Shown here: positions 21,541 through 33,479 of the stretch, piece after piece | How positions within the stretch are numbered: position 1 is the stretch's first letter | Layout: each line of letters starts with the position of its first letter | Assembly (NCBI GenBank): GCA_022393335.1 | Contig: JAJEKB010020583.1 | Location: 401,214-465,213, forward strand | Reading direction: 5' to 3' | Length of the DNA: 64,000 nucleotides | From: Macrotrachela quadricornifera | Lineage: Eukaryota; Rotifera; Eurotatoria; Philodinida; Philodinidae | Notes under the pieces: model-generated | Databases searched by the model: none | The model's input: only the letters and a program-made list of their open reading frames with translations | What the model was told of the DNA's origin: nothing | Made by a program: the position numbers and the translations under genes

Positions 21541-21817
21541 TTAGTTAGTCCGAGTGAATTATAAAACAGGGGTTGTTTTATTCCTAAACAAGTTTACAAT
21601 TCGTTTTTCTGTAGGTAATTGTTTATGCTAAACAAAATAATGATTTGAAAAAATTCTGCAAATGTATTTTCTAATCCAATTTTGTACACTGTATTCAATC
21701 AATTGCAAATTATTGAAAAAGCATTTTATTGAAATGTTACGTTACCTGTATATATATATTATATTCATATTTTAGTTGCCTGTGTTCGTGCATATTCATT
21801 CAAAAGAAAGGTGAGAT
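21541..21817. other. Intergenic, no gene seen
   Basis: AT-rich; no feature found. Confidence 0.35.
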
Positions 21818-21988
21818 ATGATTTTAGGCGTTACTTTTACATTACAAAAATATAGATGTTTGAAAATTACTCTATTTAACGACGATCGAAATGAGACATT
21901 AGAAGTCAATATAGATAATTTTGATAAAATAGATTGGGTCAATATACGAGAGAATATACACAACCCATATAATTATGTCAATGTGTAG
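21818..21988 (+). CDS. Possible small ORF (56 aa), unrecognised
   Basis: ATG to TAG, reading MILGVTFTLQKYRCLKITL and then an acidic/Asn-rich tail. Its composition is more protein-like than neighbouring AT-rich frames. It sits 120 bp upstream of the permease start. It may be an orphan exon, a gene relic or chance. No family recognised. Confidence 0.25.
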   Translation: MILGVTFTLQKYRCLKITLFNDDRNETLEVNIDNFDKIDWVNIRENIHNPYNYVNV

Positions 21989-22107
21989 GCATGATAGTAA
22001 AATTTTTTTTCTCTAAGGGAATATCTCCTTGTATGAATATATATATATACATATACATGTACAAAATTGATATCAAAAACGTGTACAGGAACATTCATCT
22101 ATTGGCC

Positions 22108-23813
22108 ATGACCGTATTTGACAGCGTTGACAAGAATAACAAACTTGACAAAATAAAATCGGAGAATATTGAAGATAAATTAAGTAATGATACAGAATAC
22201 ACATTAAATGGATCTACTATTGATAATATATCCAGTGAGAAAGCAATCGACGATCCTGATGATAAGAAACTTCTACGTAAACTTGATCTTCATCTCATTC
22301 CTGGTATGACATTGCTCTACTTACTCAACTATCTTGATCGAGTTAATATTGGTCAGGCTAAATTAAATGGTATTACAACTTCATTAAATCTTTCAAGTGC
22401 TCAATATAATGCTTGTTTGAGTGTAGTCTATGTTACATATGTTGCCTTTGAAGTTCCTTCAAATTTGATTCTTAAAAAACTTCGACCTAGTCGATGGATA
22501 CCACTTATTATGGTTACATGGGGAATTGTAACAACTCTTACAGGTCTTGTTAATTCTTATGGTAGTCTTCTTGCTTGTCGACTTCTATTGGGTGCTCCCG
22601 AAGCAGGACTATTTCCAGGTAAATATCAAATAAATATACAAATGTATAGTTTCAGTGAATTGTATATCAAAAATTCACACTGAATGAATAATAATCAAAA
22701 GAAAATCTGCTTTATTTAGGTGCCACTTATTATCTGTCAAGTTGGTATAAAAGACGTGAACTTTCCTGGCGTGTCAGTATTCTTTTCTCTGCAGCTACAC
22801 TAGCTGGTACTTTTGGTGGTATACTCGCTTATGGAATCAATAATATGAATGGTTTAGGTGGTCAAGAAGGTTGGCGTTGGATATTTTATATAGAAGGCAT
22901 AGTCACAGTCGTCGTTGGAGTACTTGCCTTTTTTTTTATTAGTGATTTTCCATCAAATCGGCCTAAATTTCTGACTGAATCCGAATGTAATCGTGTACTT
23001 ATTCGTCTGCGAACGGATGCTGGACCTGGTGGTGCTGAAGATTTTAGTTGGAAACAAGTTGCTTCAGCATTTTTAAGTTGGAAATTATATATTTGGTCAT
23101 TGAATTATATTGGTATTCTTGTGCCACTTCTTTCTCTCTCTCTCTTCTTACCAACTATTGTTCAAAATCTAGGTTTTGTTAGTTACAAAGCTCAACTTCT
23201 TACTGCTCCACCATATGCTTTCGCTTTTATTACAACAGTAACAACAGCTTATTTTTCTGATAAATATGTTCGACGTGGTATCTTTATTCTATTCTGGTTA
23301 CTAATAACTATGATTGGTTATTTAATTCTTATTGTCGTCAATAATTTAGGTGCAAAATATTTTGCTATTTTTCTAGTAGCTGGCGGTATTCCACCATGTG
23401 TAGCTACATGTATTGCCTTTATTTCAGGTAATACTAGTCCTCAAACAAAACGTGCTACATCATTAGCATTTATGATATCCGTAGGTAACTGTGGAGGAAT
23501 TATAAGTGGTCAAATTTATCGTTCTCAAGATGCACCACGTTTTATTTTGGGTCATGCTATCAATCTTGGCTTTTGTATGCTAGCCATCATTTGTACTAGT
23601 ATTCTTATGATTGGTCTTCGACTAGAGAATCGACGACGTGATCGTTTATATGGTACTAATACAAATATTGTAACAACACATACAAATAATACAGTAGATA
23701 TATTTGGATTTGGTAGTGACGAAGATAGACGACGATGGGGTTATGAGCACATGACTGAAGAACAAATTCGAGATTTAGGTGATAATCATGCTGCTTGGCG
23801 TTATATTTTATAA
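22108..23813 (+). CDS. MFS transporter, anion:cation symporter (ACS) family, fungal allantoate/nicotinate permease type
   Basis: A 12-helix major facilitator, about 534 aa, made of exon 1 (22108-22618) and exon 2 (22720-23813). The 101-nt intron starts GTAAAT and ends TTTAG; the join reads AGLFPG then ATYYLSSWYKR. Landmarks of the fungal ACS subfamily include the N-terminal RKLDLHLIPGMTLLYLLNYL, LDRVNIGQAKLNG, RLLLGAPEAGLFPG, GWRWIFYIEG, ISGNTSPQTKRA and the C-terminal tail LGDNHAAWRYIL. Substrates of this subfamily are organic anions such as allantoate, nicotinate, pantothenate or biotin precursors, taken up with protons at the plasma membrane; the substrate here cannot be named. I chose Met 22108 over the frame opening at 21991 because the extra N-terminal part is low-complexity. 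The fungal affinity suggests horizontal acquisition followed by intron gain. Confidence 0.88.
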
Positions 23814-26800
23814 TCTAAGTTCTTTCTAATTGACTTCAATAATTGTATCTCTTTGTTCGAAAATAAATTCTTGCCATTGTATAAATATGTTGGAATCTTT
23901 TGATAACTTTCATAGATAATTACACATAACTATTCAAATACTGTTCAGAATTCAACTGATCAATATGTTTTGGTCATTTTGACTCTCTTGCTTTCCTCTT
24001 TGTTCGAGCTTTTCGGATTAATATTTATATAAATATATATGTATGAAAAATTTTGAAGTTTAAAAGTATTTCCGTTTCTCTATATTTGTTTAGAAGAAGT
24101 CTTTGTTTTGGCTATAACTGTACCACAAAAGCTTTTGTGTCCAACTCTTCTAGAAGTTCTAAGAATGTATGTTTGCAGAATATGGAGGCTTTACGTGAGA
24201 CTCTGCATAAATTTCGGCCAAAAATTCATCGATAACCTAAGCTTGATATAGTATTGCATTACCATGGTGAAAATTGAGACTGCATGAACCGTACAATTGT
24301 TTTTGTTCTGATACCGTTTTGGAAATACTCACAGTAAGTAGATGTTCACATATCAGGTTGCATTTAGCAATATACTAATTTTTAATAGTACTAATTTGAT
24401 TAAATCAGATTTTATAAAGAGTGAAATGATGATAAAATTGAATATGCCATTATAGTTGGTCATCGATTAATTATTGTGGCATCAATTAAACACAAACTTC
24501 ATATTATCACGAATAATTGAATAATGATCATTTTTAATTATTGTTTGTAGAGCATCAATTGTTTTTTCGTTGGTAAATGTTCAAGTTTCAATGTATTTAT
24601 CCTTTTAGAGAAAAAAAACTTTCATTTCATCATAAAAATTGAAACAAATATATTTTAAATATTGTATAATAATTATAAGAAGCAAATCAAAACACTTTAA
24701 CATCAATGAATTTCATTGAATCCAACATATTACTATACTCTTGCATGGCTCAGTAATGTAACATTGAATTCTTTTTAATAATCTTTGATTCACTGGTATA
24801 TATGGATATCACAGAAATCAATCAAACTTTCCTCCATAGACTGCTTTTTTTGTGTAATTTTAAACACAATAAGTGTAAAACAACGTAAAAATCAATAGAA
24901 TTCAAGTCATTCTGTATTTTAATGCAAACAGATAAAAAGGATAGAAACATAATAGAATTTTTCAATAACAACATTAGAGTACATAGAAATAGTTGCGAGT
25001 ATTTCCATAAACTCTTGTAGATGTGAATTGATGATAGACTATTTCTTTCAGCATTGGTATGCATTATACTAATTGTCGATATATTAAAAAAAAGTTAAAA
25101 GAAATTCAGTCTTACATTATTTTTGATTCACCCCGAAGAATAATTTTAACTGATAAAAATAAAACTAAATAATAAACCTTTTTTAATATGTGTTATATTA
25201 CTAAAAAAAGTTTTATTCATTTGAAATATAAATGGAAAAAATCATCATAATTTTTATACAAAGAAAAGCCAAATTTGAATAATTATTGTCGTTTAAATTT
25301 ATATATAAATAATAGAATATCAAATAAAACAATTTTATCAGAATTTTGAAGAGTAACTTTTGGTACTGGTTTCTCGCCTCCCCGCATTAATGAGTAAGGT
25401 ATTATTGGAAAATAGAAAAAAGCTTATGTGGGAAAATAGCAAACCAATACCTCTTTTTGCCTAATAATTTTATCGAAAATTTTTTGAAATTTTAATAGTT
25501 TTTACCATGAGTTTTCTTTTAGAAACATCATCTTGATAATATCGTTATGTAAAACTTTGTCATATAAATTTTCAAACATTTTATATATCCATTAGTATAT
25601 TTTCACTCAATTGTCAAGTAGAAACACTTCACTTCTTTCACTGTTTATGCATGTTGGAAAAAAAATAACTAAGAATGTAGAAATCTTGATCAAAGAATGA
25701 ATTGTCAATATTACAGATGAAATTTTACAATCGGTGAAAAAAGAAAAGAAGAACAATAAAATCATTGATTTGACAAATACATTGTTTCACATGCATACAT
25801 TATTAAACAGAACAACGAAACAATAGCAAAAAGACTGAAGGTAATCATCGATTGATATTTTTTTTTATTAAAGGAATATCTTGCAAATTTATATATTAAT
25901 TTCTTGTTAATAAACTATATTCAATTTACCTCAGTTCATGGAAGAAGATCTCTAGATTTAATGCATAACCTTCATTCAGATATATCCTACTGATTAAAAT
26001 AAATAGTACACCTTATTTTTTTTCCATTATTTCTCCATATTATTATCATTTGAATTCATATTTATAGCACAGATACATCTTTGATTGCTTAACATATTCT
26101 GAGAGTTTCAGTCATGCAGAATGATAAATATACATTCAAATGACAATGAATCAGAAATAGTCGAAAAAATAAGATGTATCACTTTTTTTTAATCAGGAGG
26201 ATATATCATTATTTTTAACATTCAATTTGTTGCTTCATAAATTATAACAATTGACAAAAAATACCGATCAACGTACACATACAAAATCATTCAGAAAAAA
26301 AACAAAAGAAAAAAATATATTCCAGGGCTTATCTTATCCTTTTCACTTCATAATCAGGAAGTTTCAAATCATATAACCACATCTTTCACTTTGAATTAAC
26401 AGAAAATTTATAAAACAAACTTGTTAAAAAAAAGGAACAGTATGGCATAATAGTTTGTTCACACAAATATTAGCATTTTGTTCTTTACAAAAGTCTCATT
26501 CTAAAACTTTTCTTTTGTTCAAATACGCAAAGATTTATCATGATTGTACAGAAAAGCATCTCAAGACAAAAAATTCTGAAATTGAACTTGATTTTTCAAA
26601 GTATCCGTATTGTTTCTATCGCTTAAAGCTGCTAAAAATTGAACAAAAACATTCAAAAAAAAGGCACTGTAGTCAGTGTTGTATACAAGTACGTTCCAAT
26701 ACCAATGAACGATTTGAAGAAAGAATGTGAAGATGTTCCAGTTTGTCTTCCTAAAAATATCGCTTCTGGTAGCAGTAAACGATAATAAAAATAATACAGG

Positions 26801-28363
26801 ATAATGATCGGAGGTTCTTTCAATCAGTGTTTCATTCTTCCAATTCTCTTCTTTCTATCCTAAAATTAATTACAATATTTAAACTTTGTGAGGTTGAATG
26901 AAACAGCACAATATCTTCAAACTGTTTTATAGTCATCACTCTTTAGAATTTACTTATTGAAACATTGTTACATTCACAATTCTAATTCTGATATTTCGCA
27001 TTGAGATCATCAAAACTAAATATTTCCATTTCTTTGTGTTTGTGGTGAAGAACTAAAGATAACATAGTTTTGAAGATATATAGATACAAGCAACGAAAAT
27101 CTTGTCGTTCAAGATTTATTCATCCCAGAAATGTAAAATGTTTAATACAAGATTCAGATCGCACTTTCATCCATCCGAACACACGGATGTCATTCATGAA
27201 AAATACACAATAGAGCGTCTTTTTCTTCATCAGTTCTATTGAAATTGTTGATCATCTTATAGAATTAAAATATATCATAGTGTTCTATTTTTTCACTATT
27301 CATTTGTACGTTTTAACAAAACGTCCATTGTAGTAATTACATCTTCATTTTGTTTGGAAGAAATTATTTTTAATTCTTCTTAATAATGATGATCGAATTC
27401 TTTATAAACTACATTAAATTGGTGAGATTATCAGGTTCAACATTTTTCACACACAATCTCAATTTCGTAATAACAAATTGTAGATTTTCTATTGATCTAC
27501 AACACATAGGAAGCATTATTTGGTATGATGCTTTACTCATGAAAGATGCTATCATTTTTTTGTGTTCATGGCATTTGTTTGAGCAAAATCTAAGTTTCGT
27601 TCATCATCTAAACACTGGCCTTCTAGTTTTCTTCAGTTTGCTTTTGTGCACACTCACGTCTCTTCTTTATTTTCTTTAATTTACCCAATAGATTTTTAAT
27701 CGCTTCATTAAGACTATGTGAGACAGCGTTTGTTATTCTTGTATTGAGCCAAGTATTTTCATCATTCCTGTTATAGAATTTTTGTTGCCGTGCATACTGG
27801 TTTTGGTAGTATGCTTTCTCATTATAAATCATTTTTCTGTGATCTTCTGAGCTATACTTAGTTGAAATAAATAACTAAACATTCGACGTCATTCTTTCGG
27901 GATGTTTCTTCAACTGATTTTTCAATTTATAACGATAGTTATCTATAATTTTGCATTTGTAATCGGTAGTCAAATGCTTTTTCTATCTGTGATGACACTT
28001 GATTTCACAATTATTATGTTCTTAAAGTTCGTTTTTCATTTACCACATCGACACCAGAGGTGGAAGATACTCATTATTAATAATTCCCTGTATTGATGTA
28101 ACTGAGAAGAGACTTTCAAATTTCATATTTAACTCATTCCAAACATTAATGTTTGTGCAAATATTATGAACTTTCCATTTGCTTCATTAACTTTCGTTTC
28201 CGTGCACTGTGTGTTCACGAACATCAAAAATCTGTTAAATTTTTGTCTGGAAAAAGAGCGTTAATAGGCGTATCTGTTTGGAATGATCAATATAGTTTTC
28301 TATCACATTTTTAAAAATAGCATTTTCTTTTCTGACGATCTAGATTACGATTTGATCGATCGC
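23814..28363. other. Long AT-rich intergenic region without a supported gene
   Basis: About 4.5 kb holds only short frames (up to 97 codons) with no domains. A 69-codon minus-strand frame at 27623-27832 (Gln/Asn/Lys-rich) is the most protein-like but unrecognised. No strong inverted repeat was found. An in-frame extension upstream of the next gene (28283-28363) looks non-coding. Confidence 0.4.
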
Positions 28364-31198
28364 ATGGCATCATCTGAAGAAACAACAAAACAGAATATTT
28401 TAGATGATGTGATTATCATTTGGTTAGATGAATCAATCACAAATCCTGTCAAGCAATTCCTATCCGAACGAAAAAATCTTTTTCTATCGTGCGTCAAATC
28501 AATTCGTCCATTTCTCGATACGAAAAATTGTTACGAATATATTCAAAAAATAAGTGGTGTCCGAATCTTATTCATTGTTTCTGGTTCACTCGGTGAAATA
28601 TTTGTACCTACTATTCATGATCTATCTCAGATCGTGTACATCTATGTTTTTTGTTTTGATACAAATAAACATGAATCTTGGACAAAACAGTTGAATAAAA
28701 TACGTGGAGTTTTTAATGATAGCACTAGTTTATCAATAAGATTAAAAGATGATCTACGATCATTGACTGAAACTATTTTACCATTTGGATTATTTGATTA
28801 TGCTCAACGATCATTAAAAGATTTAACGAGTGAACAAGCTTCTTTTATGTGGTTTCAGTTAATTATAGAAGTTCTTCTTCGCTTACCACAAACATCTGAA
28901 GCCAAAACAGAAATGGTAGTAGAATGCCGATCAAATTATAAAGAAAATGAGCAACAACTTGAAAATATTGAAATGTTTGAGAAGACTTATCAAGCAAATG
29001 AAGCAATCAAATGGTATACTGAAAATAGTTTCGTTTTTCAATTATTTAACAAAGCATTTCGTAAACAAGATTCAGAAGTAATTTTCAAATACCGATACTT
29101 TCTTGTTGACTTATCTAAACAAATAGAGATATTGTACAGTCAACAATATAAAGGTCAACAGGGTAATTTAACTGTTTATCGAGGACAAATGATGTTTAAG
29201 AGCGAACTTATGAAACTAAAACAAAGTATTGACCATCTGATCTCTATCAATACATTTTTCTCAACTTCTGTTTACTGTATAGTAGCATCCAGTTTTTCTG
29301 GTAATAGCGAATATGAATCTCAAGGAATTGTCTCAGTGATCTTTCAAATCACAGTTGATCTTACTATCCAGAGTCGTCCATTTGCTAAAATCGATCATTT
29401 AAGTGCTATCGAAGATGAAGGTGAGATTCTATTTTCTATTGGTACCGTATTTCGTGTTGAACATGTTGATCTTGAAACTGATACTATCTGTTATGTGAAA
29501 TTAACATGGGATAAGGAAGCTAATGAGAAACTGAAAGAGATGAAACGGCTCACGGGTCTAATCGATTTTTATATTGATCAACATATCGGTAATCATCCAT
29601 CTATATTAACTTTTGGTTTCTTTCTCTCTGAAATGGGTCATTTACGTCAAGCATTACGTTTCTATATTTACTTACGAAAAACGTTATCAAAAGACCATCC
29701 AGATCGACGAGTACTGCATAATAATCTCGGTGAAGTTTTAAGGAAATTGAACTATTTCAATCTCGCTCGTCATGAATTTGAAGAATCGCTGGAATATTGT
29801 TCGGACACAATATCAATTTATCATCCTTTTTTTGCTATTTTACATAGTAATATTGCTCTACTCAATTTAACCTGTGGAAAACCAAAGGAAGCCTTGAAAT
29901 TTTATCGCTGCGCTTCATTAATACTTTCTCGAAATAATACGCAGAATGATCCGAAAAATTCTATATATATTGAAAAAGCTTTGGCCATCGTTTATCATGG
30001 TATGGGTTCTGTATCTATCGTTCTGAAGAAAATTCAAAATGCAATTGACTGTCATGAGAAAGCTTTAAAAATAGAATCACGTCTTTTACCATCTGATCAT
30101 CCAGCATTGATTGAATCCTACTATGATTTAGGCAACTTATATGTAAAACTAAAGAAATTGACTAAAGCACTCGAGTACTATGAAAAAGCTATAAACATAG
30201 CACAGTTGAATTTGCTTGTTAAAGATCAACGATACATTTTGCTTCACGTTAGTATCGCAGTAGTAACATTTTATATCGATCAAGATGCATCAAAAACGCT
30301 AATGCATTGTTCTCATGCTCTGGAGATAATGGAAGAAATATCATTTTCGCCATCAAGCTCTTCGCATTTATATGTGTATAAAATGTTAGCAATCATGTAT
30401 TTCCAACTGAATTTACTACCTCTCGCTGGCCAAATGTGGGGTCGATTCATTGAAAAAAGGAACCAACAGCTGGAAACACATATAAATAACGTAGATCTGT
30501 CAGAAGTGTTATGGCAAGTCAATGCTTTGAAGTCCCCAGAGCCCGACCTGAATCAAACTTCAATCTACACAGTATTTATTGATGATAGATCATCTTCTAT
30601 TGCAACGATGTCTCATCAAGCAGCGATAGATCTATGCGAATTTGCTGATGAATGTCGAGCTATGGGATATATTAAGTATGCCATACGTTGTTATCTTTGG
30701 TCGTTAGAACATCACCCTGTATCTGATAATCATCATTTTGATCACATACACAAATCTCGCCTTCATAATAATTTAGCTGCATGCTATCAAGATATGAATG
30801 ACAATGACGAAGCACTATATCACTATCAATCATCATTAGATATCTCAATAGCTATGAGTATACAACAACCAATGCATATCGCAATTATTCATTATAATAT
30901 TGCTTTGATATATATAGAGAAGAATGAATTGAATAACGCACGAAAACATTTAAATCAGAGTTTATCACATTTTTGGAAGCAGTCAACAGATACATCGAGT
31001 ATACTTAATGTTCAGATCTATATTGCTTTGATAGAGATATATAAACAATGGAACGATTGGCATATGGTACGGAATTACTACGAACGTATCATTGATCAAT
31101 GTAAACAAGATTCAGCTAATCCTTCTGTTATTCAAAGATATGAAAAATATCTTCAAGATACTATTGATAAAATCAATGTAAATTTGAATGTACCTTGA
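28364..31198 (+). CDS. ART-TPR fusion protein (944 aa), paralog of the gene at 8058-11909
   Basis: Same architecture as the minus-strand paralog. Residues 1-130 form the leader domain (IIWLDESIT, ILFIVSGSLGEIFVPTIHD). The ART domain at about 145-375 has Arg in LTVYRGQ (R273), FFSTS (S300-T-S302) and ExE as E352-G-E354 before ILFSIGTVFRVE. TPRs of kinesin-light-chain type run from about 410 to the end, for example DHPALIESYYDLGNLYVKLK and LHNNLAACYQDMNDNDEALY. The triad is complete, so it should be a competent NAD-dependent ADP-ribosyltransferase. I choose Met 28364 because the 27 residues upstream are hydrophobic low-complexity sequence not shared with the paralog. No introns. Likely cytosolic. 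A TPR stretch shorter by about 340 residues is the main difference. Confidence 0.88.
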   Translation: MASSEETTKQNILDDVIIIWLDESITNPVKQFLSERKNLFLSCVKSIRPFLDTKNCYEYIQKISGVRILFIVSGSLGEIFVPTIHDLSQIVYIYVFCFDTNKHESWTKQLNKIRGVFNDSTSLSIRLKDDLRSLTETILPFGLFDYAQRSLKDLTSEQASFMWFQLIIEVLLRLPQTSEAKTEMVVECRSNYKENEQQLENIEMFEKTYQANEAIKWYTENSFVFQLFNKAFRKQDSEVIFKYRYFLVDLSKQIEILYSQQYKGQQGNLTVYRGQMMFKSELMKLKQSIDHLISINTFFSTSVYCIVASSFSGNSEYESQGIVSVIFQITVDLTIQSRPFAKIDHLSAIEDEGEILFSIGTVFRVEHVDLETDTICYVKLTWDKEANEKLKEMKRLTGLIDFYIDQHIGNHPSILTFGFFLSEMGHLRQALRFYIYLRKTLSKDHPDRRVLHNNLGEVLRKLNYFNLARHEFEESLEYCSDTISIYHPFFAILHSNIALLNLTCGKPKEALKFYRCASLILSRNNTQNDPKNSIYIEKALAIVYHGMGSVSIVLKKIQNAIDCHEKALKIESRLLPSDHPALIESYYDLGNLYVKLKKLTKALEYYEKAINIAQLNLLVKDQRYILLHVSIAVVTFYIDQDASKTLMHCSHALEIMEEISFSPSSSSHLYVYKMLAIMYFQLNLLPLAGQMWGRFIEKRNQQLETHINNVDLSEVLWQVNALKSPEPDLNQTSIYTVFIDDRSSSIATMSHQAAIDLCEFADECRAMGYIKYAIRCYLWSLEHHPVSDNHHFDHIHKSRLHNNLAACYQDMNDNDEALYHYQSSLDISIAMSIQQPMHIAIIHYNIALIYIEKNELNNARKHLNQSLSHFWKQSTDTSSILNVQIYIALIEIYKQWNDWHMVRNYYERIIDQCKQDSANPSVIQRYEKYLQDTIDKINVNLNVP

Positions 31199-32084
31199 AT
31201 TTCTCTTCGATAGTTCTTAAGTGAATTTATTCTATCAAAATAATTTGATACAAAAGAACAGATGTATAAAATCGAATATTTTTATTTTCCATGTGCCAAT
31301 GCTATGATTCCGTTTTATTAAGATACATATTCTCCCACAATCGTCTTGATAAATGTGATTACATGAACAGACGCTTGTTCATCTCATTTACGTTCAAAAG
31401 GCATTGGGTGATCATCTAATATAGATCATATTCCTATTGAATTCTCAACAAATATCTGATGTAGGAATCAGAGATGTGCGGGGCAGTGTTTTTTTACGCC
31501 TCGCTGGTCCCGCCCATTCCCCCGTAAACAAACCTTCCAGACCACCCCACCCGACCCGTAAATTTTTTCACAGGCTCCGCCCCGTACTCGTAAACCCGAA
31601 GAAAATTTAATTTTATCATTTAAGCTATTTTCATTGTTTTATTTTATTTCAGCCCCTACCCCTACCCTAAAAATCGATCTCAGTCCAGGAACGTTCAAAT
31701 GGGCTGAAATTTAGAGCATATGTTGGGGCTGAAGTGGAGAAGCTGTGGTAAAATTTTCAGTTCAACACGTTGAAATTTGACAGAGATATCGACCAAACAA
31801 AGATCAAAAATAGCTCATTTTAGTACAAGGATTTCTCGGTTCAATCTTGATCAATATATTTAATTTTTTTTTGTCTGAGAGAGCATCACAAGAAGCAGGG
31901 CACTATAGTCCTTTTTTTTTAAAATTCATACTTTTTTTAGCGGAAAACGGAATCACAAGTTCAATGACTCAAAAAATGCGCCAAAAATGGGTGTCTAGTT
32001 ACATAAATGTCTGTATATATGATAAAAAACAAAGCTTAATTAAAAAAAAGGGACTCTATGGTGATCTGCATCAAGGTTGCCAAA
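31199..32084. other. Intergenic; hAT-like end fragment near 31470-31610
   Basis: CAGAGATGTGCGGGGCAGTG followed by a C-rich stretch (cccgcccattcccccg) resembles the ends of hAT elements that start CAGAGATGTGC. A similar phrase (CAGAGATATGCGAGACAAGG) starts near 48483. No matching right end or coding sequence was found in either place. Confidence 0.35.
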
Positions 32085-33403
32085 TCTCCTGATTTAGCCA
32101 GGAGACTCCTGGTTTTTAGGCTTTTCACCTGGTTAAAAAATCTCTTGGTACCCGGAGCTGGTTTTTGAGATTTTCTCCTAGTTTCTCCTGGTTTCTAAAT
32201 TTTTGTTCTCGCCTTGACTTTTAGCAACAGTTTGAATCACCAAAATAAGATAAGAAAAATAAAAAAAGAAAGAGAAGAACATAAGCACCATACTATTTAA
32301 TGAACGTAACAATCAATAAGAAAATATGTTAATTTTTGTTGATATTTATAAAATTAAAGTTATCAATTAACTCTCACAAATAAATTCTATTCTAAGAAAC
32401 TGTGGCAGTGTTCCTAATTTTAGAAAACTGCTTCAATTCGTTTTCTCTATATCATCCTCAAACGCCTTTTGTGAATCATTATTCAGTTACATGAGATTTT
32501 TATGGAATAATAATTGAAATGGCATGAGACATGATCTCGGAGATGCAGAATTAAAAATTAAAGTGAATGCGCAGTATAACTGTTCAGAATTTTACGATCA
32601 GTTTCTGAACAATCAGGATTTATTGAAATAAATTTGATCATCAGAAAAATATACTCATATTGCTAAGATATCACGAACAGTATGAATGATAATTTATGGT
32701 TTCTATGTACCGATATTTTTGGTTCAATTTCTAAGTAGAATTTACTTACTTTGTTTTGTATATTTTGTAAATGATTGTGAAATGAATAGTAATATAGAGC
32801 ACATAATTATCTCTATTTTTTCATGTAATATATATGGGCGTGTACAGTCAGTGAGATACCCTATTTGCTTTCGTTCTATTATCAGTTAAAGAGCCTATCC
32901 GTATTCCAACCAAATTACCACTCTCATCGCTGAACTGCTAAATTTCAAATATTAGCCGCTGATGGCTCTCTTATATGAAATTATTCAGCCCCAAAAGTTG
33001 TGTCCTATCGTTTTTACGGAACTAAATAATTTCATATAAGACAGCCATTGGCAACTAATATTTGAAATTTAGCAGTTTAGCGATGAGAGTGATAACTCGA
33101 TCAGAACATCGATAGGTTCTTCAACTGATAATAGAAAGAAAGCAAATAGGGTATCTCTATGACTGTTCACACCCATATATAGTATCGCAGAAAAATTTGA
33201 CCATTATTTTGTCAGCAGAAGATCTGAATGACTTGCGCAAACGAAAATTCCAGTTTTCCTTCGTAAAAAGACAACCAAAAAGCTTCCTAATTTCGATGAA
33301 AGTCTCCTGGATTTTCTCCTGGTTTTAAGTAAGAATCTCCTGGTCAACTCCTGGTATTTTTGCGGAGACCTCCTGGTTTTATAAATTTGGATTTGGCAAC
33401 CCT
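32085..33403. mobile_element. hAT-like non-autonomous element with subterminal CTCCTGGT repeats
   Basis: The left end AAGGTTGCCAAATCTCC and the inverse of the right end, AGGGTTGCCAAATCC, form terminal repeats. Both flanks are filled with repeated CTCCTGGTTTT-like motifs pointing inward. I see no clear 8-bp duplication. The interior has no transposase and contains the fold-back at 32829-33181. Confidence 0.6.
32829..33181. repeat. Palindromic fold-back nested in the hAT-like element
   Basis: About 160-bp arms pair across a short centre near 33010. The left arm begins TATATATGGGCGTGTACAGT and the inverse of the right arm begins TATATATGGGTGTGAACAGT. Inner blocks such as ACCCTATTTGCTTTC and CTGCTAAATTTCAAATATTA are shared. 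No coding capacity. Confidence 0.75.
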
Positions 33404-33479
33404 GGTCAAGTTACAACTTGATAGAAACTAATCAATAAATTCTGAAAAAATTTATATATCTTTTTTTATTTTTATTTTT

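Noticed and set aside
27623..27832. 69-codon minus-strand frame, Gln/Asn/Lys-rich
   Set aside because: Slightly protein-like but short, without domain, conserved neighbour or splice signals; not enough to call a gene.
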